DNA from: Larix sibirica
Lineage: Eukaryota; Streptophyta; Pinopsida; Pinales; Pinaceae
Direction of reading: 5' to 3'
Length of the DNA: 29,003 nt
Assembly (NCBI GenBank): GCA_004151065.3
Contig: NWUY0300001493.1
Span: 181,546 to 210,548, forward strand
Made by a program: the position numbers and the translations under genes. Shown here in pieces: positions 20,293-29,003 of this stretch. The notes beneath the pieces are model-generated. The model worked only from the letters and a program-made list of their open reading frames with translations. It was not told the DNA's origin and did no database searches. The first letter of the stretch is position 1. Every line of letters starts with the position of its first letter.

Positions 20293-20936
20293 TGAGCATA
20301 TAGATCTAGGCACATAAACGAAAGAGATATACTGTGAAAATCAAATCAGCAATGAACTAATCATGCAATAAATGAGATATCATAGATCATTACACAAAAA
20401 CTAGAAGCGGATAAGAAGAAAAGCATGATGTATTTCATTAACTGTAATGAATGGAGGTGAACACAATATATATCAAGGAAATTCAAATTAGGTCAAGGGC
20501 TATTAGAATTGATCATGCATTGCTTGGAGACTAGTCATGCTTAACTAGAGCCAAATACCCTTAGTTAGCCATGCACACTCACCTAGACTTAGTTTAACTG
20601 ACCCAAGACTCCACAATCACTAGTCTTGACTGAGTGATGTGCAAGAAACTGACTGTATGTGCATGCAAATCCCTATAATATCTCAATCGAGGCGCTTAGG
20701 GTTTGTTAGGGCTAGTTAGGGCCAATTAGGACTTGGATTAGTAGAGTGCATCTAGTCCTCAACTAGTTCTAGGCTCAGTCACTCCTAAAATAAGGGAACA
20801 GTTCCTCAAATCAAGGAATGCACCCCCAATTCTAGGAATCCATCTCAAGGTTCGCCGAGGGGGTCAATTTCGATGGGGTTTGGTCCACTAGAGTCATTGG
20901 ATCAACCACCTAGATAGAGAGTTATTTGCTCTAACA
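20293..20936 (-). repeat. Copia LTR L4
   Basis: Intact TG...CA termini (TGAGCATATAG to CTCTAACA on the plus strand), about 644 bp. A TATATATA box is at 20467-20474. The bases just beyond the right end (minus strand: TTAGATTTATTATAAGGGG then TGTTAGAG) look like the purine tract that precedes L1-L3, although a 5' LTR should be flanked by target DNA there. Confidence 0.85.
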
Positions 20937-21813
20937 CCCCTTATAATAAATCTAATTGCAAGATGAATGATAGATAAACATGAACTAAACAAACAATTAA
21001 ATTATGTTACTTAGTGATTAAACTCAAAGGGCTAGTGGTTAAACTGATATTATTTCTTTTTACATTTAATTAATTTTTATTCATTCAACTTACCAGAGAA
21101 AACACAATTTTGGAAATGAGTAAAACACATAAATTTAAATGCAATTTCTAGAATTAGAGAGCTAAGTAAATGGTTAAAGATATGCCTGAAAAGTAAGCTT
21201 TTCACTTAAGTCAATTTTGCAATAGAAAGAGATATAACTTGCTAATGCATAAATCTATCAAACTCAAAAAATAAATGGTAAATTATTGGATCTTTAGAGT
21301 TACGAAATTTGGTTTTATGCACAGCTATGTGTAAATTCCAGATTGCAGAAATTGATTAGTTACCCCAATAAAATAATAACAAACTTATAAAATATGAGAA
21401 GTAACTATTAAAATCTGAATATTAAAGATATGAAATGTAAACAAATTAGATCTACAAGTCTTCTTATGGAGACGTTAAAAACAAATCTGAAAATATAAAA
21501 TAAAACCCTAAATGCAATTTCCAGATTTGTAAATTGGATTAGTTACCCAAAACAAAGATATTCTATGGCATAAAATAAATGGGTAACTACAAAATCTGAA
21601 GTTTAAGATGTATCTAAGATAGATATTTCAAATTTTAACTAGATGCAAGGTTTAGATATTCAACAAAATCCAATTAGATCTATGTGAAATCTATAAAGAT
21701 TTAACTTTACGGTTAGCAGATTTCACTAATGAAAAGAAAAATAAATAATTATTTTTATACTTTAGCTGGATGGCTGTAATAAGAGATTAGTGCCAAATAC
21801 CTACGACAAATGG

Positions 21814-21881
21814 TGCCACCTTAGAATTTCTTAGAGAGCCTTGTTCATGCCACCTTAGAATTTCTTAGAGAGCCTTGTTCA
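21814..21881 (+). repeat. Perfect 34-bp tandem duplication
   Basis: TGCCACCTTAGAATTTCTTA plus GAGAGCCTTGTTCA occurs twice with no gap (21814-21847, 21848-21881) and no mismatch. Perfect identity in otherwise decayed surroundings indicates a recent slippage or repair event. Confidence 0.95.
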
Positions 21882-22718
21882 AAATATCACCCAAGAAATA
21901 AGATTTCTTTAGACTAACCTCATCTGAATATATGTGTTAGAGGGTTTAATTGCAATTATAAAGAGAATGAGAGGCTCCTTCATTTACTTCCTTTCTTTAG
22001 TGTACCCTACACAAAGGGGGTTAGTATTGCACCATTTGAATGAAGAACAATGTAAAAAAAACATTCATTTAATGCACAATAACAATTGAATTTAGGATAG
22101 GGACAAACTTACCATTAGGCCGATTCAATTAGATTGTACTATAATTTCAATGGCCCAAAGAATAAAAATAACATGGGAAATTGTAGCAATATTACCTCAC
22201 AATAACAATAGAAATTTCACACATCAACAAGAAACTCCAAACCTTTACCTCCAAAGCCAAAAATGGTTTTATTAAGAAGACTCTTCTAATGTACAAAGAT
22301 AGCTCTTGTGTAGCAACAACAACCAACACAAATGAGAGACGAGTTCTCTTTATATATGATGATAGACGCAACCTTTTCTCCTTAATTAATTATATTTTAT
22401 GACTCAAACCCTAGATCTATTCTAGAAATATTCAAACCCTAACTAAAATCATCTTAACATGGTAAGTGTTGATTAAAAAAGGTAGTAAGTAGTAAGAAAT
22501 TGTCTTATAAAAGTCAAAAGAGGAAGGACGCCTCACTAAAAAGGAACGATTTGGTCCAAGAAGGGGACAATTTGGTCAAAGAGAGAAGATTTGAGATAAG
22601 TATTGGCATGTGTGGTCCTTAGGAAGCTTGAAATTCCCTTAAACCACTCACCAATGGCTAGGAGAGGTCTGACCAAGATAAAGGAGGGTCAAATGACTTG
22701 AAGAAGATAAAAAATTAT

Positions 22719-22760
22719 TCACACATGTGAAGAGACAAGGGGTATGACTCACATGTGTGA
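22719..22760. repeat. 12-bp perfect inverted repeat
   Basis: TCACACATGTGA at 22719-22730 is the exact reverse complement of TCACATGTGTGA at 22749-22760, leaving an 18-base loop. Each arm is itself nearly palindromic around CACATGTG. It could form a hairpin, but no gene lies close enough to suggest a terminator or other role. Confidence 0.7.
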
Positions 22761-23769
22761 GATTAGGAGGGATATTTTTTCCTTAGGAGAGGATTGCTTA
22801 AGGTCTTGAGGATAGGAAGGTCTATAGAAATGTCTATCACAACAATTATAGAGGTCAGACATGAGAACACTAGGCTAGAAGGGTTTTTAGGTGGAGTACA
22901 TGGAGATATGTGAGATTGCATAAAAATATGTTGAGGGTCTCACATGAGGAGGGGGAAACTTTGAGTTATAAAATTAATGATAAATTAGATTATTAAACCT
23001 AAAGTTAGAGCTAGGGAAATGGACTTTTAACCCTTTTAACTTAGTTCTAACTACAACCCACTTTAATTATCATTTAACCATGTGCAAGAGGGACTCCTAA
23101 GACTCTAGAATTTAACTAACATTACATAAGTGTCCATGGTGACTCAATACTTGAGATGTCATACATAACATTGAATCTAGGGTTCAAGAGATCAGGGACA
23201 TATGGTAAAGGCACCTAGGACGTGCTCCCACCTGGAGGATTTTACGTGTGAAAAAACATTTGAAAATTTACGATCATGAAGATGTAATTTTTCTCAGTAA
23301 TAGAAACATTCAGGAGTCACTTTCCTCAGTGCAACCACCGTAGTTGAGCTAATTATGAATTGTAATTTTCCATTTTCATACAAGAGGCATCTCAATTACA
23401 TAACCTTTACAACATAACCATGGACAACTGATACAATGATGATACATTACAGAATTGGATTACACAAGGAATACATTGGATTTCCTCTAGATCATCATCC
23501 TCTTTACCCATTGATTAAAGCTTGTGCAATTTGAGGGGTAGCAAGTAGCTCGAACAATATGCCGCATGCTCTTCCCTAGAAAGCATGTGATAATTCCAAA
23601 ATATTTGACCTGTGATCTACACACATTCTCATCAAGAAGCTTTAGTAGCACCGTGATATATAAAATGGAAACCAATTATACAATGTCACCTACACTATAA
23701 AAGAAAAATGCATAAAATGAAAACAAAAATTGAAACTAATCTAATGCAAAAATGGAAACCTACTCTAAT

Positions 23770-24960
23770 TTACCTGTATGCCCCCTAGGCATCAGATGTT
23801 ACCTTTGAAGAACAACTTTAGGATTTTCCCGTTCACGAGCAACGATAGATTCTCTCCATCTAGGTGGCTAAGGTAGAAGGAATTTAGACCAATTGTGTTT
23901 TCAATAACATAAGGATCTAGCCATAATATGTCAAATTTACCATGTTTACCTGACTTTTCCTTTCTTTTGTCCCATATGAGTACTAGGGAATATTTTTGAA
24001 ATGTCCTTGATCAATATCCTTTGTTGAATGTACCTTTGACCTTAGCTTGGCTCCTCACTAAATGATAAAAAAAATTCCTCCTTTTCTCACCTAGCTCTAT
24101 AGATTGATTAATCCTACCTTGAATTACATCCTAGTTAGTAGAAAAATTATGCAAAATTTGGTATACGAGAAGATTTAAATGGGTGGATAAAGTTACTTTA
24201 ACCCCATGTACTAACTCAAAAGGACTCTTTCTTGTGGCTTGTTTCTTAGTTATTCTATCTACCCATAGAGCATATTTAATCTTGCCATCCCAACATTCTT
24301 GTTATCTCAAATTGTCTTGTTCTTGATGGTCATTAAGTTCTTATTACTTGATTTAGCTAAACAATTCCCTTCAAGATAGTCGTTGGATGAATGGGATAGG
24401 ATGATTCCATAGTTAAAACAAAATGTCGAGAGCTCTGCTAAACGGAAATCCATAGCATTATCCATGGTGATCTTTGTTGGCACACCAAATCTAGTGACGA
24501 TCTTATCTTCCAAGAAACCCATAACCACTTTATATGTTTCCTTCTTTGCTGAAATGGCTTTAACCCATCTAATGAAATAATCTGTTGCGGTGAGAATCCA
24601 TGTATAACCATGATTACTTGAATTTTCATGGAACTTCCTGATGAAATCAAGTCCCCATTGTTGGAAGGGTGCTTCTACAATAACTTTCTACAAAGGTAGA
24701 GAAGCTAATTCTTCTTTCTTGTGAAAATTTGGCAAGGCTCACATGTTCTAACAAACTTATGGACATCTAAGAATAAGGTTGGCCGACAATAACCTTCCCT
24801 TAATATTTTATAAGTTGTCATTTTAAATGAATAATGTCCTCCACCTAATCCTTCATGCAATTTCAACATGATTTTTTTGGCTTCTTGATCATTGACACTT
24901 CTAAGTATTAATGCTTCAGGGTTTTCCCAACCCAACCCATCTCATATAAAACAATACTTA
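23770..24960 (-). pseudogene. Gypsy integrase remnant (element B)
   Basis: Minus-strand blocks in order: a GWENPEALILRSVNDQEAKK lead-in; the HHCC zinc finger with LHEGLGGGHYSFKMTTYKIL, then FVRTCEPCQIF; the catalytic core with QQWGLDFI near 24650, VVMGFLEDKIVTRFGVPTKI, then TMDNAMDF with the second Asp, and LEGNCLAKSSNKNLMT; a C-terminal SGKHGKFD...PYVIENTIGLNSFYLSHLDG...VNGKILKLFF segment down to 23770. The third catalytic residue, Glu in the family's GLAESSNK, is Lys here (AKSSNK). Frame changes and stops interrupt the domain. Confidence 0.9.
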
Positions 24961-24974
24961 TAAGAAAAATGATT

Positions 24975-25560
24975 GGATTTCCTTCTTATTAATTTGGAGG
25001 GGAATACTCTTACTTTCCTCACTTCTTTCTAGGTCGACTTTAACTCCATCCTTTGAAATTGTGTTTCCTAAGAATTTTCCTTCATCCACACCAAAGATTG
25101 AGTTTTAGGATTTAAGGATATTCCATATATATGACATATTTCAAAAATTTGTTTAATATGTTTTACATGATCTCTTCTATCATTTGAGTACATTGTTAAG
25201 TCATATTGGTAGATTTCAATAATATTTTCAATTCATTCTTTGAAGGAAAAATCCATGTCCCTATGAAATGTCGCACCTGCATTGAGAAGACCAAATGGCA
25301 TCCTTTGATATTGCATTGTACCCCAAGGTGTTGTGAAAGTTTTCTTGTATTGATCTTCTTCATTGACTAAGACTTGATTATACTCTGGGAAACCATCTAA
25401 CATGGATATTATTATTGTTTCAATAATCCTTTGTAACAATTTTTCCATGTTAGGAAGATGATAGTTATCCTTCTTGCATGACACATTTAGGTTTCTGAAA
25501 TCAACACATAGTCTTATTTCACCGTTTTTCTTTCTCACAACCACCAAGTTGGACAACAAT
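24975..25560 (-). pseudogene. Gypsy reverse transcriptase remnant (element B)
   Basis: The minus strand reads NLVVVRKKNGEIRLCVDFRN, then MLDGFPEYNQVLVNEEDQ, TFTTPWGTMQYQRMPFGLLN and AGATFHRDMDFSFKE, followed after a stop by IEIYQYDLTMYSNDRRDHVK and GISLNPK. The YxDD catalytic box (family YQDD) reads YQYD at 25200-25211, so a catalytic Asp is lost. Similarity ends at a KKEIQSFF-like segment near 24980, after which the integrase lead-in follows almost at once: the usual tether and RNase H after RT are missing. Confidence 0.92.
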
Positions 25561-26235
25561 GTTGAATGCCTTGTTGGAGGAATGATTCCACCAGCTAATT
25601 TTTTTCTAAATATCTTGTTGAATAAGTGAGGCTAACTTAGGGTTCATTCTTCTTAAATTATGCTTGAATGGACTTGATTCTTCTTTCAAAGGAATTGCAT
25701 GTCAAATGGCATCCGATTTGCAAGCTTTAAATTCATCGTATGTAAAAGCGAAGATATATCTATACTCTCTTAATAGATTTTTAGTATCTCTTCTTTCTTG
25801 GGTAGACGTGCCTTTTCAAATCTTGATTATCCTAAGGATTTCTTTAAAACCAATATTAACTTCAATGTAATGCCCGAGATTAATGACTTCTTTTTCAACG
25901 TATACATATCATGTCTATCAAAATACATTTATAAGGAAATGAGACCCTTGGGATCTTCCCCTTCAGGATACTCTTGTATTTCATCTCACCAATCTACTTC
26001 ACAACCAACAAATTCTTGAAAATTGTTCATAAAATTTATGATTTGACTATCATTATCAAAGACTTGCCAATGCTCAAATTTATCTAGCACCAAAGGTCTA
26101 AAATTAATTTCCAATTTACCCTATTTTTCAACTCATCACATGGCATCAAGGTTGAGGCTGAGACAACTAGAGCATCTGCTTAGCCATTATTCTCTCTCAA
26201 CGCCTCTTCTAAAGATAAAGCATCAAATCATTCCA
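25561..26235 (-). pseudogene. Linker between RNase H-like domain and RT (element B)
   Basis: Minus-strand pieces in shifting frames: FDALSLEEALRENNG-x-ADAL, VVSASTLMPCDELKN, HWQVFDNDSQIINFMNN, and near the RT MNPKLASLIQQDI. In related plant gypsy polyproteins that I recall, these segments stand in the same order between an RNase H domain and the RT (for example SADALAxAAStLxPCEE and ehWQVFxDDxQIxxF). This supports continuity of the RNase H-like domain with the RT rather than a chance neighbour. Confidence 0.72.
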
Positions 26236-26535
26236 TCATATCCTAGTTGGCATTTCTATATCTCTTTGGTCTATCGTTTTTGCATGCATACTTGTTTTGA
26301 CTTGTAAGATTGCTAACTCAAAGTTACCTTTAATATTCAATATTTTAATCCCCTTATCCTTATCAATTTCCAAGCCTAACAATAATGCCTCATATTTGGC
26401 TACATTATTTGCTCCATTGAATTCTAACCTAAAAGCATAGTTGAAGGCCATCCCTTTTGGAGAAGTAAGACCAATTCCACCACTAGTTCCTTCCTTGGAA
26501 TGGACCCCATCAAAATCCATTTTCCATACTTCTTT
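26236..26535 (-). pseudogene. RNase H-like domain upstream of RT (element B)
   Basis: The minus strand encodes MDFDGVHSKEGTSGGIGLTS, then AFRLEFNGANNVAKYEALLL, GLEIDKDKGIKILNIKGNFE and LAILQVKTSMHAK. This is a plant-type (RVT_3-like) RNase H: the first Asp (DFDG) and the Glu (KYEALLLG) are kept, while the Asp of the family's GDS motif has become Asn (GNFE). It lies 700 bases upstream of the RT instead of after it. The frame is open for about 95 codons. An upstream stop separates it from EAKEVWK. Confidence 0.88.
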
Positions 26536-26574
26536 AGCTTCTTACTTAAAGGACTCATCCTTTATAGGTGATAA

Positions 26575-27110
26575 GAAATTTGATAGGACGACTTAATTAC
26601 CAATCTCCTCTTATTTGTAACAAGGATCATCATATGGGTCTTTGGGGTCTTCCACATGATATCTTTTCTCTTGCTCCTTATGCATGGTATTTGCATGAGT
26701 GTGAGATTATAAAAGGAGCCTTAGAGTATGAGTTCAACACCATAGTCATGGGAGTAAAGGAGATATTCTATAGTGGTCAACATCATAGTTGCAAGGGACG
26801 AATTTCCTCTTGTAGTGAGCAGTCTAGATCTAGGGTAGATCTAAGGTTTGTTTGTCTAGTTTGTAGAGAGGATTTGGAGTATCTTCCTGGGTGTTTGGTC
26901 CGGAGAGTGTATCCAGAGGACTGCTGTTTTTCTATTGTAATCAAATCCTTCAATAAGAACAATACAAACCTTTGTTGGTTTTCCCCAAAGGACTGGGGTT
27001 TCCATGGTACATCTTGTGTTGTGGCTTTCTCTGTTAATGGTTTGCTTATGCAGTTGTATTTTTAGTAATTGATGTTCAGTAGTTAATTGAATAACACATT
27101 AATAGTTGCT
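26575..27110 (+). repeat. Nested copia-type LTR, plus orientation (probable solo LTR)
   Basis: This insert breaks element B between its gag/protease part and RNase H-like domain. It has LTR features on the plus strand: TATAAAA at 26708-26714, AATAAG near 26953, and a GGTTTTCCCCAAAGG block at 26977-26991 with CCATGGTACATCTTGTGTTG after it, typical of the U5 part of plant copia LTRs. No internal sequence follows, so it is probably a solo LTR or LTR fragment. Ends are approximate. The 165-codon plus-strand frame (26568-27065) is an open reading through this LTR, not a gene. Confidence 0.65.
26708..26714 (+). promoter_or_regulatory. TATA box of nested LTR
   Basis: TATAAAA followed by GGAGCC, with a poly(A)-signal-like AATAAG about 245 bases downstream, gives the normal U3-R-U5 layout. 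Confidence 0.5.
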
Positions 27111-27119
27111 GCTAATCAA

Positions 27120-28033
27120 GACCTGTATAAGGGTATTGAAATTTCACAACTTCTTTAGTTCTTTCTATCGCTTCCTTTGGATTTTCAACATCCATTTCCT
27201 TAACTCCTTCAACAGACTTGAGTAATTTTTTTCTTTTGTGAAGGTATCTTGATTAACTCTGATACAAGAACTAGCATCTTTGCATTAGATATCCTTCCAC
27301 CTAAGCCAATGTTCAAATCTATTGATGAATTTGAAGGGTCCTTTACTTGTGGAGGAAATATAGGGTTTGGTCTTTTGAGGGGTTTTCTTAGCATTATCAT
27401 TCCCCTTTCTTTGATAAGTTAACCTTTTATATCTCATAATTTGAATAATTTGCTTAGGTGTGAGATTTTCACCGAACATTCTTGTAACATTGTCTACTCC
27501 CAAACTTTTATTCTTCACTTGAGACATTTGATCCTTGCTAAGAGAGTATGGTTTACTCACATTGTTGATTCTATCAATATATCCAACAAAAATATTACTT
27601 TCAAACTCAATGAGTTATTTACCATTGATCCTTCTATACTTAGCAAAACTTGCTTGATCATGGAACTCTTGACATGCTCTATAAAATGGGGGAATCTCAT
27701 GATCAACCATATATTTTGTTTCCCTTTGATTCATAGGATTTTGATTTTGAATGGGAATTTTACTTCTATCCCATCCAATGTTCCCCTTACATTGTTCCAC
27801 TTAGGTTGAAATTTATTTTGTTGATTTTTCTCCACTTGAATCAGCCTATTTTGAATAGCAAGAGTTTGTTGGGAAAAAATAACTTCCAAATTCTTGATTG
27901 CATCAATTGAATCCTTAATAGTATATTGAGAGGAACATGAATTATTACTTGAACTTGATTTGGGCTTAGGCTCTACTTTGGAAGTAATTGTTCCCGTAAA
28001 ACCAGAAAGATTGGATTTTCCTGAAGCTTGCAT
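27120..28033 (-). pseudogene. Gypsy gag C-terminal part and gag-protease junction (element B)
   Basis: Minus-strand open stretches: a Ser/Gln/Lys-rich segment starting MQASGKSNLSGF with coiled-coil-like QNRLIQVEKNQQNKF; a decayed zinc-knuckle-like CQEFHDQASF; then LTPKQIIQIMRYKRLTYQRK, a Lys/Pro-rich stretch and LVLVSELIKIPSQKKK just before the nested LTR. In related elements the last segment leads straight into the aspartic protease, which is not visible here. Frame changes separate the pieces. Confidence 0.72.
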
Positions 28034-28720
28034 GTTCTTATCGATCTTGATTGATGTAATTTAGGATGACTTGAGAACTTGGGGATCCTTATCCCTTAGT
28101 TGATATCACATATATCCATTGAAATACTCTATGTAGTGAATGAGAATGGTTGTATCAATAGGCTTAATTTTAGAAAATAAACTTTGTATCAAATTATTAA
28201 ACCTATTATTAAATTCTTCCGTAGTATCATTTTCATTCTTTTCATTGTATTAAGAGCAACCAATAAATGTCTCTAATCTATTTTATCTATTTTCCATAAA
28301 AAGCATATAACTATTCAGTCTTGGATTTAATACAATGATCAAACAATTATGTGAACCAATCTAAGGCTTCTGATTCTAATGATAACACGAATAAATTTAT
28401 GTGCACATCTTTATTCTCTCCACCCTACTTATGCACTAATGACCTAATACAATGATATGGAAATTTTGCACTTACATTATTTCCTTAGAAAGATGGTATC
28501 TTGTCAATGACCTTTTCTAGAATAACACGAGGATATATATTGATGGCTGAAAATTCTATGGGTTTATACAAATCATCAACCATGTCTACCTGAATGATAT
28601 TCGAAAAGTTGTATCTTATATCAACAATTGATTCAAGCCCCAAATTATTAAGAACTTCTTTTGGATTGGCCTTGCCTAATCTTCTTATATATGCTTGCTC
28701 AGGCTCAAGAGAGAATTGAA
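28034..28720 (-). pseudogene. Gypsy gag core remnant (element B)
   Basis: Minus-strand pieces: RLGKANPKEVLNNLGLESIV, FPYHCIRSLVHK-x-GGENKDV, HINLFVLSLESEALDWFT, then NEKNENDTTEEFNNRFNNLI and LIHYIEYFNGYM-x-YQLRDK. These fit a retrotransposon gag (the F-x-x-SL-x-x-x-A-x-W(F/Y) block and the F-x-x-F-x-x-LI block). Its sequence is clearly different from the gag of element A. Stops and frameshifts are common. Confidence 0.72.
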
Positions 28721-28879
28721 TAATTTCTTGATTATTCCTTCTTGTAGAATATGTTTTATTATAATTAGGTGGAGTTACTAGATGAATTACGATATATCCA
28801 AATTAACATGTAAGTTCATCAATATTCTTAAGAGGGAATAGTTGTTTTTATTAAGGATTTTTCAGGAAAGTAAAGAATT

Positions 28880-28898
28880 CATCTCTGACAACGACCCA
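28880..28898 (-). other. Degenerate primer binding site, tRNA-Asp type (element B)
   Basis: On the minus strand TGGGTCGTTGTCAGAGATG, preceded by a T-run, resembles TGGCGCCGTTGCCGGGGA-type sites complementary to tRNA-Asp. It lies between the LTR-related sequence and gag, at the expected place. Differences are partly C-to-T changes. Confidence 0.58.
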
Positions 28899-29003
28899 AA
28901 AAATGTAACTGTCCAACCTGTACGTCAGTGAGAAAAGTCTCAACCCACTAGAACAACCTAGATGAAATCTAAGTAGGGAAAATTTTAAGGATCCATACTT
29001 ATT
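28899..29003 (-). repeat. End of 5' LTR of element B (cut by window edge)
   Basis: The sequence outside the primer site should be the U5 end of the 5' LTR. Support comes from a related copy at 13870-13935. The LTR continues beyond the window. Confidence 0.5.

Larger units (their letters stand above)
18464..20936 (-). mobile_element. Internally deleted copia derivative between LTRs L4 and L3
   Basis: On the minus strand: 5' LTR L4 (20936-20293), primer site (20283-20272), a repeat-rich leader (about 20210-19740), a short gag-like or leader frame, an integrase C-terminal scrap (about 19500-19400) joined directly to an RNase H tail (about 19398-19305), 3' untranslated sequence, purine tract and 3' LTR L3 (19114-18464). 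At 2.5 kb it lacks protease, most of integrase, all RT and most of RNase H, so it could only have moved using proteins made elsewhere. No matching 5-bp target duplication is seen outside the two LTRs. Confidence 0.78.
20937..23769. other. AT-rich non-coding region
   Basis: No gene or protein domain is recognisable on either strand. The left edge resembles copia 3' untranslated sequence for about 30 bases. Around 21330-21620 two stretches about 190 bases apart share a CCAGATT...GATTAGTTACCC pattern. A perfect 34-base tandem duplication (21814-21881) and a 12-base inverted repeat (22719-22760) are present. A TATATAA-like box on the minus strand near 22350-22357 could belong to the missing 3' LTR of element B, but I found no LTR match to 28899-29003. 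Confidence 0.45.
23770..29003 (-). mobile_element. Ty3/gypsy retrotransposon B with rearranged pol
   Basis: On the minus strand: LTR end (29003-28899, cut by the window edge), primer site (28898-28880), gag (about 28700-27120), a nested plus-strand LTR (about 26575-27110), RNase H-like domain (26535-26236), linker, RT (25560 to about 24975) and integrase (about 24960-23770). RT before integrase shows it is gypsy; the RNase H-like domain lies before RT. No 3' LTR was found. Stops, frameshifts and lost catalytic residues occur in each domain, so it is inactive. Confidence 0.87.

Noticed and set aside
26568-27065. 165-codon plus-strand open frame, the longest in the window
   Set aside because: It crosses a TATA box, a poly(A)-signal-like site and a U5-like block of an LTR; the protein resembles no family and is Cys/Trp-scattered.
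27441-27809. 122-codon plus-strand open frame
   Set aside because: Antisense to gag frames of element B on the minus strand.

Overview
The window looks like a stretch of a large, AT-rich, repeat-dominated plant nuclear genome. The evidence is that essentially everything recognisable is decayed plant-type LTR retrotransposon sequence: Ty1/copia and Ty3/gypsy gag, protease, reverse transcriptase (RT), RNase H and integrase remnants, LTRs, primer binding sites and polypurine tracts. I cannot name the species. A gymnosperm or another large-genome plant would fit, but that is inference. I found no intact host gene, tRNA, rRNA or CRISPR array, and no convincing new biological system. The coding remnants all carry stops, frameshifts or lost catalytic residues.

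Layout. (1) 1-1197: flank plus the probable LTR of a minus-strand copia element. (2) 1198-3800: that element's pol remnant on the minus strand (integrase, linker, RT, RNase H, polypurine tract). (3) 3800-5540: non-coding sequence with a ~100-bp periodic repeat, probably leading into the LTR of element A. (4) 5545-9615: gypsy element A on the plus strand (degenerate tRNA-Asp-type primer site, gag, zinc-knuckle region, protease-proximal region), with its middle missing, an oppositely oriented integrase piece at 8500-8800, and a plus-strand integrase C-terminal part at 9170-9615. (5) 9618-20936: four related copia LTRs (L1-L4, all read on the minus strand). L1 carries a short pol tail. L2 carries a long RNase H-RT-integrase remnant. 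L3 and L4 bracket a 2.5-kb internally deleted derivative with a repeat-rich leader. Non-coding DNA lies between L1 and L2 (10876-14400) and between the L2 pol and L3 (17752-18463). (6) 20937-23770: AT-rich non-coding DNA. (7) 23770-29003: gypsy element B on the minus strand, reading from high to low coordinates: LTR tail, primer site, gag, a nested foreign LTR, an RNase H-like domain, RT, integrase.

The points most worth a second look are: the RNase H-like domain lying before RT in element B, combined with loss of the usual RNase H after RT; the deletion-derivative copia element with nested tandem repeats in its leader; single N bases that sit exactly between near-duplicate sequences and so look like assembly joins; and stop codons that are mostly explicable by C-to-T change at otherwise frame-intact positions.
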